The translations under genes and the position numbers were made by a program. The notes under the pieces are model-generated. The model did not search any database. It was given only the letters and a program-made list of their open reading frames with translations, and was not told the DNA's origin. Of a DNA stretch of 20,054 bases, positions 10,044-16,474 are shown in pieces; position 1 is the first letter of the stretch, and the number at the start of each line of letters is the position of its first letter. This DNA comes from DASTPP01 sp035762175. Its GTDB lineage: Bacteria; Myxococcota_A; Polyangia; Polyangiales; Polyangiaceae. The DNA lies in contig DASTPP010000304.1 of the NCBI GenBank assembly GCA_035762175.1, positions 1 to 20,054 on the forward strand, in the 5' to 3' direction.

Positions 10044-11927
10044 TTAAACCCACGACTCGAGGTGTCCGAGCGAGGAGCGTGAGGGCGGCGGCTTGCTGTC
10101 GTCGCCCGCGCCGGCGGGCGGCGAGGCGTGCCAGGTGAAGGCGTCGACGAGCACGGGCGTCGGGTTGGGGGCGAGCGGGTCGACGAGGCCGATGCACCAG
10201 AGGTCGAGGGCGCTGCCGTCGGCGCGCACGCGCATGCGAATGAAGTGCTTGAAGCCGGGGTGGGCGAGGGCGGTGAAGGCCTGGTGCTGCTCGAGGCCGG
10301 TGGCGGTGAGCGCGGCGATGTAGGCGCCGAAGGCGAGGGCGCCGAAGAAGACGGCGGCCAAGAGCTCGAGCAGGGCGTAGGGGCCGGGGGCGAGGGTGAT
10401 GTTGAGGCGGCCGAGCAGGCGCACGGTAGCCCACGCGGTGGCGGTGGGCAGCAGGCCCATGGCGAGGCCGGTGACGCCGGCGAGCGCGGCGATGGGCGCG
10501 AAGCGGCCGCGGCGCCAGCCCTGTCCGAACATGGCGCAGACGAGGGTGCCGGCGACGGCGGCGGCGGCGGACGCGGCGTCGAGGGCGCCGATGCTGCCGA
10601 ACGAGAGGCCGATGCCGAGGGCGGGGGCGAAGAAGGCGAGGCAGAGCGCGTGGGGAATGAGCCCCGCGCGGCCGAGGGCGATGTGCCAGGGCACGGCGCG
10701 CAAGAGGCGGCGCGAGAGGCGGGGGCCGGGCCAGGCGACGAGCGGCACGCCGAGCTTGGTCGGGGGGGCGATGCGGGCGGGGTGCAGGCCGGCGCCGCCG
10801 CCGCCGGCGACGACGTGCGTGCTCTTGCCGACCTCGCGCCGCTCGTAGTGGTGAATGTCGCCCGAGAGAAAGAGGTAGCGCTCGCGCTCGGGGCGCAGCT
10901 CGAGGGCGCGGGCGGCGGCGAGGCCGGGGGGGTTGGGGTCGGCGAAGGTGTAGACCGGGTCGTGGGTGAGAAAGACCGGGGCCGCCTCGGGGTGGGCAGC
11001 GCGCCAGTGCGAGAAGTACTTTCGCTGCCGGAAGTCGAGCGAGCGGAGCTGCCGGTCGATGCCGTATAGGTGCAGGTTGGGCGCGAGCGGCAGCAAGAAG
11101 TAGCTCGCGTATTGCACGGGCGAGTAGCCGTCGAGCACGAGGGTCTTACGCTTGGTGACGTGCTTGCCGACGACGAACTTCTCGGCCCACTCGGCGACTT
11201 GCCCGAGCTTGCTCTCGCGGTCGGAGACCACGCTGCCGTGCTCCTGCTCGGGGGCGATCTCGCCGAGGCGCTTGCGGAAGACGCGGGCGAAGCCGTCGAG
11301 CCCGTCGTACCAGTCATGATTGCCGGGGATGCCCATGACCACGCGCGGGCGCCCGTCGCGCCGGCCGGCGAGCGCGCGGTTGAAGGGCACGCAAAGCCGG
11401 TCGTGAATTTCGCGCGCCGACGCGACCGGGTAGGCCGTGTCGCCGCCGAAGAGCAGGACGTCGCCGCGGGGCGCGCGCAGCGTCTCGCCGGGGCGGGCGG
11501 GGTCGGGCAGCTCGTAGGTGGCCGTCCAGAGCTTGCCGACGGCGGCGCTGACGGCGGCGCAGTCGCCGGTGTCGGCGAGAAAGTCGACCCACACCTCGCG
11601 CCCGAGCGCCTCGAGCACCGAGAAGCGCCCGCGCTCGCCGCCGAGGGCGCGGGCGACGCGGTCGACGAGGCGCGCGGGGTTGTCCGGGTGCATCCAGTCG
11701 CGCGAGTCGATGTCTTCGGTGGCGATGGCGCTGGCGACGAAGTGGCGCAGGTGGCTCCAAAACGCGCGGAAGCCGAACCAGGCGACCGCGCGCGGCTCGG
11801 CCGAGCTGCGCGCGAAGTGCGCCTCGGTGCCGTCTGCGGGCGGGGGCCCGGGCCGCACGACGGCTTCGGCGCGCAGCGACGGGGGCGCCTCGGGGGGGAC
11901 GTAGCCGGCGACCATGCGCCCGCTCAT
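10044..11927 (-). CDS. Calcineurin-like metallophosphoesterase with C-terminal membrane helices
   Basis: From ATG 11927 (GAGG about eleven bases upstream) the protein has 627 residues. The N-terminal half has the binuclear-metal motifs of calcineurin-like phosphoesterases: FLADTGD, then VLLFGGDTAYPVAS, GIPGNHDWYDG, FLTHDPVY and LSGDIHHYE. Here the first Asp, GD, GNHD and GDxHxY elements can all be seen. The C-terminal half has several hydrophobic segments (LIPHALCLAFFAPALGIGLSF, AAVAGTLVCAMFG, IAALAGVTGLAMGLLP, LLELLAAVFFGALAFGAYIAAL), so it is probably an integral membrane protein with a cytoplasmic catalytic domain. A GTG at 11975 would add 16 residues but reaches into the repeat region. 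Substrate unknown. Its last 42 codons are duplicated at 6901-7027. It is divergent from the WYL gene. Confidence 0.88.
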   Translation of the reverse strand: MSGRMVAGYVPPEAPPSLRAEAVVRPGPPPADGTEAHFARSSAEPRAVAWFGFRAFWSHLRHFVASAIATEDIDSRDWMHPDNPARLVDRVARALGGERGRFSVLEALGREVWVDFLADTGDCAAVSAAVGKLWTATYELPDPARPGETLRAPRGDVLLFGGDTAYPVASAREIHDRLCVPFNRALAGRRDGRPRVVMGIPGNHDWYDGLDGFARVFRKRLGEIAPEQEHGSVVSDRESKLGQVAEWAEKFVVGKHVTKRKTLVLDGYSPVQYASYFLLPLAPNLHLYGIDRQLRSLDFRQRKYFSHWRAAHPEAAPVFLTHDPVYTFADPNPPGLAAARALELRPERERYLFLSGDIHHYERREVGKSTHVVAGGGGAGLHPARIAPPTKLGVPLVAWPGPRLSRRLLRAVPWHIALGRAGLIPHALCLAFFAPALGIGLSFGSIGALDAASAAAAVAGTLVCAMFGQGWRRGRFAPIAALAGVTGLAMGLLPTATAWATVRLLGRLNITLAPGPYALLELLAAVFFGALAFGAYIAALTATGLEQHQAFTALAHPGFKHFIRMRVRADGSALDLWCIGLVDPLAPNPTPVLVDAFTWHASPPAGAGDDSKPPPSRSSLGHLESWV

Positions 11928-11980
11928 TGTAGCGCGCCTCGGCCTCGACCGCCCTCGGACCGCGCCGCGGGGCACTTAAG

Positions 11981-12218
11981 GACGCCACGGCCGCCTCCTC
12001 GACGGCCTCTCGGGGGCGCTGCAGCCATCTCCTCGACGGGCGCTCGGGGGCGCCGCGGGCGCCTCCTCGACGGGCGCTTAGGGGCGCCTCGGCCACCTCA
12101 TCGAGGGCCTCTCGGGGGCGCTGCCGCCGCCTCCTCGACGGACGCCCGGGGACGCCACGAGCGTGTCATCGAGGGGCGATGAAAGGCACCGCGGGCGCCT
12201 CGCCGAGCGGCCCGGCGG
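11981..12218. repeat. 34-bp degenerate tandem repeat array between divergent genes
   Basis: Seven units of exactly 34 bases can be laid out at 11981, 12015, 12049, 12083, 12117, 12151 and 12185. They share a core close to CCTCCTCGACGGGCGCTCGG, with CATCGAGGG variants, and begin GGCGCC/GGCGCT. The first five are clearest, the sixth and seventh are decayed, and part of an earlier unit can be seen just before 11981. The period is not a multiple of three, so this is not a coding repeat. There are no spacers, so it is not CRISPR. It fills the space upstream of both the phosphoesterase and the WYL-Septu operon; 12219-12397 shows no gene. Confidence 0.85.
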
Positions 12219-12375
12219 GGGCGCTGGCCTCGGGGGTCGGGACGGGTCAAGCTATGTCCGGGCCGCCCGGGCGGGGCCCGGCCCGCACGAGGCGGGGGCC
12301 CGAGCGGGCCCTGAAGCGCGGCCTTCCCCCCGCGGGCGGGCCCTGTGCTAGCGTAGGCCGCTCGCGAAGCTTTTT

Positions 12376-12385
12376 GGGGGGGGGG
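12376..12385 (+). promoter_or_regulatory. Run of ten G just before the WYL gene start
   Basis: A T5-G10-A3 stretch (12371-12388) lies 12 bases before the ATG at 12398. It is in the probable 5' untranslated region or at the ribosome-binding region; GAGAGA lies between it and the ATG. A homopolymer of this length can slip during replication, so it is a candidate switch for expression, but nothing here shows that it does so. Confidence 0.45.
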
Positions 12386-12397
12386 AAACTCGAGAGA

Positions 12398-13489
12398 ATG
12401 GCCACCGCCCGCAAGCTCGGCAGACCCAAAGGCAAGTTCACTCAGCACCGGCGCCTCGACCAGCTGCGCACGTTGCTCGAGCAGAACCCCAAGGGCATGA
12501 CCCTCAAAGAGCTGGCCGAGTCGCTGGCCGTGACGACGCGCTCGATGCGGCGCTACCTGCGCGAGGTCGAGCGCGAGTTCGACCTGGTGGCGGCGCCCGA
12601 GCGGGCGGGCGGCCCGCTCAAGTGGCGGCTCGACCCGAGCGCGATGCCGCGCAAGGTCGAGCTCCGGCGCACGCAGGCCTACGCGCTGCTGGCCGCGCGG
12701 CGCATGTTCGAGCCCTTGCGGGGCTCGACGCTCTTCGAAGAGATCGACATGGCCATTCAGCGCCTCGTGACCGTGGCGCGGCGGCCGGGGCGGGGCCCGA
12801 ACGCGGGCGTCGCCGACGCGCGGCTCGAAGAGCGCTTCATCTACCTGCCCTACGCCCCGAAAGACTACCGGCAGAAGACCGAAGAGCTCGACGACCTCTT
12901 CCAGGCGGTGGCCGACCTGCGCCCCTTGCGCTGCCGCTACCGCTCGCACCGCGACGGCACCGAAGAGCGCGTCGTCATTCACCCCTACGCGCTCGTGCTC
13001 TACCGCGACGCGGTCTACTGCCTGGGGCTGCACGTCGGGCGCAACGAGATCCGCACGTTTTTGCTCGACCGCATGCGCGACACCGACCTGAGCGCGACCG
13101 AGCGCTTCGACCTGCCGGCCGACTTCCGTATCGACGACTACTTTCAGGGGCAGTTCGGCATCTGGCGCGGGCAGCAGTCGGTCAAGGTCGTCATCGAGTT
13201 CGACGCGCGCGTCGCCGACCTCGTCCGCTCGCGGCGCGTGCACAGCACGCAGAAGCTCGCCTCGCTGCCCGACGGCGGCGTGCGCCTGACGATGACCGTT
13301 GGCGAGCTCACCGAGATCGTGTCGTGGGTCCTGGGCTTCGGCGAGACCGCCCGCGTGGTCGAGCCGCCGCAGCTGGTCGAGCGGGTGCGGGGCGAGCTGC
13401 TCGGCGCCCTGCGCAAGTACGACCAGCCCCCGCGCGCGGCCGAGGGCGCCCCGCTCGTCGACGGGCGGCCGGCGACCGACGCGGCCTGA
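12398..13489 (+). CDS. WYL-domain transcriptional regulator (helix-turn-helix)
   Basis: The 363-residue protein starts MATARKLGRPKGKFTQHRRL. Residues about 17-80 form a winged helix-turn-helix (LRTLLEQNPKGMTLKELAES, then TTRSMRRYLREVEREFDL). The WYL domain spans about 165-245, with RCRYRSHRDGTEERVVIHPY and LVLYRDAVYCLGLH at the place of the namesake residues, then IRTFLLDRM. A C-terminal WCX-like segment follows (VKVVIEFDARVADLVRSRRV, then ELTEIVSWVLGFGETARVVE). WYL proteins bind nucleic-acid ligands and often control phage-defence operons, for example BrxR and CapW. The ATPase gene begins 31 bases after its stop, same strand, so it probably regulates the downstream pair. The open frame extends far upstream, but the sequence there is not protein-like, so ATG 12398 is preferred. 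Confidence 0.92.
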   Translation: MATARKLGRPKGKFTQHRRLDQLRTLLEQNPKGMTLKELAESLAVTTRSMRRYLREVEREFDLVAAPERAGGPLKWRLDPSAMPRKVELRRTQAYALLAARRMFEPLRGSTLFEEIDMAIQRLVTVARRPGRGPNAGVADARLEERFIYLPYAPKDYRQKTEELDDLFQAVADLRPLRCRYRSHRDGTEERVVIHPYALVLYRDAVYCLGLHVGRNEIRTFLLDRMRDTDLSATERFDLPADFRIDDYFQGQFGIWRGQQSVKVVIEFDARVADLVRSRRVHSTQKLASLPDGGVRLTMTVGELTEIVSWVLGFGETARVVEPPQLVERVRGELLGALRKYDQPPRAAEGAPLVDGRPATDAA

Positions 13490-13520
13490 ACCGCCGCCGA
13501 GGGGCGCCCGGCACCGCGCC

Positions 13521-14996
13521 ATGTACGTCAAGCGCGTCGAGATCGAGAACATCCGGGGCTTCGGCTCCGGCGAGCGCGGCGTCGACCTCGACCTCGAGCG
13601 CCCCGACGGCTCGCTCGCGGGCTGGACGGTGCTTGCGGGGCGCAACGGGGCGGGCAAGACGACGTTCTTGCGGGCGATCGCCTTGGCCCTGGCGGGCCGG
13701 CGAGTCGCGCGAGTGCTCCAAGAATCGTTCGCGGGATGGTTGCACCACGAAGCGCCTGAAGCCCACCTGGAAACGCAGATACGGTGTACGTCGAACCGAG
13801 ATCACTTCCAAGAGAAGCATCGAACCTCCTTGGCACACCTCCAGGTAAGACTGCAGTGGCGACACATCCGGGCGAGGACCGAGCCAATGTTCAGCACGCG
13901 CATGGCCTATCCCAGCGCTCTGAAGCCCCCCGGAGGGCCCTGGGCCGACGAGCCTAAGGGCTGGTTCGTCGCCGGCTACGGCCCCTTCCGGCGGCTTAGC
14001 GGACACGCGTCCGACGCGCAGCGCCTGATGGCAGCGCCGAACCGTATTTCGCGGCTAGTGAGCCTCTTTCGCGAAGATGCGTCGCTGGTCGAGTGTGTTG
14101 CGTGGCTCAAGGCGATCTATCTGCGACGTCTCGAGAAAAAGCCCGGGGCGGCGGAGCTCGAAGACGCCGTGCTGCGCCTGCTCGACGACGGGCTTCTGCC
14201 TGACGGCATGAAGCTCAAGAAGGTCGACTCAGACGGGCTCTGGGTGACCCAAGGCAGGGTCACGCTTCCGCTCCACGAACTAAGCGACGGCTACCGCACC
14301 ATGGTGGCGCTCGTTTTGGACATCGCCCGGCAACTGCACGATTGCTTCGGCAAGCTGCCCATCGTCGAGAAGGACGGCGCGCTGGCGGTCGACCTACCAG
14401 GCGTCGTGCTGATCGACGAGGTCGACGCGCACCTGCACGTGAGCTGGCAGCAGCGCGTGGGGTTCTGGCTCAAGCGGCGGTTCCCCAAGATTCAGTTCTT
14501 GGTGACCACCCACAGCCCCTTCGTCTGCCAAGCGGCCGACCCCCGCGGGCTCATCAGGCTGCCGGGCCCGGGCGAAGACCGCAAGGCCGAGCACGTCTCG
14601 GACGACCTCTTCAAGAGGGTAGTCAACGGGACGGCCGACGAGGCGGCGCTCAGCGATCTGTTCGGGCTCGAGCGCACGGTCTCGGAGGAGGCGGCGGCGA
14701 AGCGGCGCGAGTTCTCGGAGCTCGAGGCCAAGGTCATTCTCGACGAAGCCTCCGCCAAGGAACGCCGGCGACACGCACAGCTTCAAGACGAGCTCAAACT
14801 TTCTCCAAGCGGAGAGGTCACGGTGGCACTGCAAAGCGTCGCGAACGCCCTCAACCTGCCGACCACGCCGAAGGGGGCAAGGGCTCGAACGGCCACGAGA
14901 AAAGGGTCTCGGGCCCGGTCCATGGAGCGCATGGATATCCTCTTCGATTCGCACGCCCCTCCGGCGAAGGCGCGGGCCCGCACGCGGGGCCGCTGA
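13521..14996 (+). CDS. ptuA: Septu PtuA-like AAA/ABC-type ATPase
   Basis: The 491-residue protein has an SMC/ABC-like ATPase core: GWTVLAGRNGAGKTTFLRAI (Walker A, 40-48), LHELSDGYRTM (signature, about 251-260), GVVLIDEVDAHLH (Walker B, catalytic Glu 300) and VTTHSPFV (switch His 331). The order matches overcoming-lysogenization-defect/RecF-like ATPases and PtuA. A helical, charged C-terminus (about 395-491) would form the partner-binding end. Its stop codon overlaps the start of an HNH nuclease gene (TGATG), the PtuA-PtuB arrangement of Septu antiphage systems, in which the ATPase controls the nuclease. The first 190 bases or so have the very high GC and codon style of the host, whereas about 13725-14300 is visibly less GC-rich, suggesting a mosaic gene. 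The Septu assignment rests on the pair, so the symbol is given with reserve. Confidence 0.82.
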   Translation: MYVKRVEIENIRGFGSGERGVDLDLERPDGSLAGWTVLAGRNGAGKTTFLRAIALALAGRRVARVLQESFAGWLHHEAPEAHLETQIRCTSNRDHFQEKHRTSLAHLQVRLQWRHIRARTEPMFSTRMAYPSALKPPGGPWADEPKGWFVAGYGPFRRLSGHASDAQRLMAAPNRISRLVSLFREDASLVECVAWLKAIYLRRLEKKPGAAELEDAVLRLLDDGLLPDGMKLKKVDSDGLWVTQGRVTLPLHELSDGYRTMVALVLDIARQLHDCFGKLPIVEKDGALAVDLPGVVLIDEVDAHLHVSWQQRVGFWLKRRFPKIQFLVTTHSPFVCQAADPRGLIRLPGPGEDRKAEHVSDDLFKRVVNGTADEAALSDLFGLERTVSEEAAAKRREFSELEAKVILDEASAKERRRHAQLQDELKLSPSGEVTVALQSVANALNLPTTPKGARARTATRKGSRARSMERMDILFDSHAPPAKARARTRGR

Positions 14997-15754
14997 TGCG
15001 CCGCCTGCGTCGGCCGGCGCTCTCCGCAGGAGCAGCCGACTTTCTTGCGAAGCGCACCGCCGTGGTTGCGAAGGCGGCGAAGGCGGCGAAGCGAGCGAAG
15101 GCGGCGGAGGCCGCGGCGGAGGAAGTAAAGCGTCTGTGGGGTCAGAAGGCCAACAAGGCCTTCGACGAGATCCGCCAGACTCTGGCGAGCATGGCGTCCG
15201 GCCGCGACCGATGCATGTACTGCGAAGACAACCAGGGGACTGGCATCGATCACTTTCGCCCCAAGGCTCACTACCCTTTCGACGCGTTCTCGTGGCCGAA
15301 CTACCTGCTCGCGTGCTCGTCGTGCAACAGCAACGATAAGCGCGACCAGTTCCCCCTCGACGCGAAGGGCAAACCACTGCTCATCGACCCGACGGCGGAA
15401 GACCCTCTCCGACACCTCGCGCTCACCACCAAGACGGGCGAGCTCGTTTCCCGTACAAGGAAGGGCCGGAAGAGCATTGAGGTGTTCGGCCTCGATCGAC
15501 AGCTACTCAACGATGGCCGCAGAGCCGCATGGCTAACCATCGAAAGACACATCGTTTGGTACGCGCAGTGTCGCCGGCTCGGTAGAAACAGGGAGGCGAG
15601 GGTCGTCGAATGGCTAATCCGAAAAGAGTCGTTCAGCTCGGTGCTCTCGCACCTCGTGCGCATGGCCTCGACCCCGGACGAGGCGAAGTCGATCCGTCCC
15701 GAGTGCCGTCGGGCGCTGCGGCAGTGCCGTGAAATCCTGACCTGGGTATCGTGA
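14996..15754 (+). CDS. ptuB: Septu PtuB-like HNH endonuclease
   Basis: This 252-residue protein starts at the ATG that shares one base with the preceding stop (TGATG at 14994-14998), so translation is coupled. An Ala/Lys-rich helix (about 22-45) leads to the HNH region: CMYCEDNQGTGIDHFRPK (Cys 73, Cys 76, Asp 85, His 86), then WPNYLLACSSCNSNDKRDQF (Asn 102, Cys 107, Cys 110, Asn 111, Lys 115). The two CxxC pairs form the structural zinc site and Asp-His-Asn the nuclease centre; all are intact. The part after the HNH (LLIDPTAEDP, then IEVFGLDRQLLNDGRR) is typical of the PtuB-type HNH proteins paired with ATPases. It presumably cuts nucleic acid when released or activated by the ATPase during infection. 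No gene follows for 720 bases. Confidence 0.85.
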   Translation: MRRLRRPALSAGAADFLAKRTAVVAKAAKAAKRAKAAEAAAEEVKRLWGQKANKAFDEIRQTLASMASGRDRCMYCEDNQGTGIDHFRPKAHYPFDAFSWPNYLLACSSCNSNDKRDQFPLDAKGKPLLIDPTAEDPLRHLALTTKTGELVSRTRKGRKSIEVFGLDRQLLNDGRRAAWLTIERHIVWYAQCRRLGRNREARVVEWLIRKESFSSVLSHLVRMASTPDEAKSIRPECRRALRQCREILTWVS

Positions 15755-15984
15755 GCCTCGCCATCGACCACTTGTTACAGCGCGCGACGCCGCAGCGGGG
15801 GGCGCTCGAGTCCTGGCGAGGCTGCCGCGTGGGCTTCCAGAGTGCCCCGACGACCTTTCGACGCGACCCGGAAGGCCTTCGACGCTGCCCAACCCCCCAC
15901 CCCGAGCGCATTCGAGCCCCTCGGTGGCCTTCGACCTAGCTTTCGGGCGGCTTAATTTGGCCTCGGAAAGCACCGTTCGACGTT

Positions 15985-16200
15985 TCGAACGGCGTCGGAG
16001 GCCTTACGGATGACGTCGGAGGCCTTACGAACCGCGTCGAAGGCCTTACGAACCGTGTCGGAGGCCATTTGGCTCGCGTCGAAGGCCTTACGAACCGCAT
16101 CGGAGGCCCTCTGGCCCATGTCGGAAATCCCCAGAGCGCGTCGGAGGGTCTTGGAGCGCGTCGGAAGCCATCCAGCCAATGCCGGAAGCCCGACGAGCCA
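15985..16200. repeat. 21-bp tandem repeats, heptad-like on both strands
   Basis: From about 15990 to 16140 units of 21 bases repeat, each close to GCGTCGGAGGCCTTACGAACC; three further units up to about 16200 are spaced 20-21 bases and drift out of phase. On the plus strand an 87-codon frame (16010-16273) reads as TASEALR-type heptads; on the minus strand a 75-codon frame (15952-16179) reads as KASDAVR-type heptads. Both could form amphipathic helices, but neither has a convincing ribosome site, and the phase slips at the end argue against strong coding constraint. Weaker GGCCTTCGAC motifs occur before it at about 15870-15940. The rest of 15755-15985 shows nothing I can identify. Confidence 0.75.
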
Positions 16201-16207
16201 TGCCCCA

Positions 16208-16331
16208 AGCGCGGTCGGCGGGGCCGCCCGCGACGTCCAGAGGGCGGGGGCCCCACTGTTTGAGCCCTCCTAAAAGGAGGGCGAGTTTGGGGTGCCCGGC
16301 GGACGTCGCGGGCGGCCCCGCCGACCGCGCT
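16208..16331. repeat. Large palindromic element with 31-bp perfect arms
   Basis: The left arm at 16208-16238 (AGCGCGGTCGGCGGGG...GACGTCC) is the exact reverse complement of the right arm at 16301-16331. The 62 bases between them hold a smaller hairpin (16265-16281). This symmetric structure lies between the Septu operon and the next gene. It could be a miniature mobile or REP-like element, a strong bidirectional terminator, or a remnant of one. I see no target-site duplication beside it. Confidence 0.9.
16265..16281. terminator. Possible terminator hairpin in the centre of the palindrome
   Basis: CCCTCCT, loop AAA, AGGAGGG forms a perfect 7-bp stem. The DNA after it on the plus strand (GCGAGTTTGG) has only a short T-run, so intrinsic termination is uncertain. 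With the flanking 31-bp arms it could still stop transcription leaving the Septu operon. Confidence 0.35.
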
Positions 16332-16474
16332 TCGCCCTGTCCGTCTCGCCGACGCACCTTCTCACCCGCCTCGGCAGCCCGACGCAGCCACCCCCGCCCC
16401 TGCGGCCGCCGCCTTCTTGCCGTCCGGGGTGCGTTCGCCCGCCGGTCGGCGTATCTCTGGTCAGGCCCCGCCCC

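Noticed and set aside
9782..11317. 511-codon minus-strand frame and the long plus-strand frame at 10128-11069
   Set aside because: Both are shadows of the phosphoesterase gene, whose metal-binding motifs fix the correct frame.
11981..12218. 34-bp array as a CRISPR
   Set aside because: Units are directly adjacent with no spacers and are degenerate; no cas genes are present.
12179..12397. Upstream extension of the WYL frame
   Set aside because: It would read through the decayed 34-bp repeats and the G run into Pro/Gly/Arg-rich sequence; homologues of this type begin close to the helix-turn-helix.
14342..14995. Upstream extension of the HNH frame inside the ATPase gene
   Set aside because: It is the out-of-frame shadow of the ATPase; the ATG at 14996 in the TGATG overlap is the natural start.
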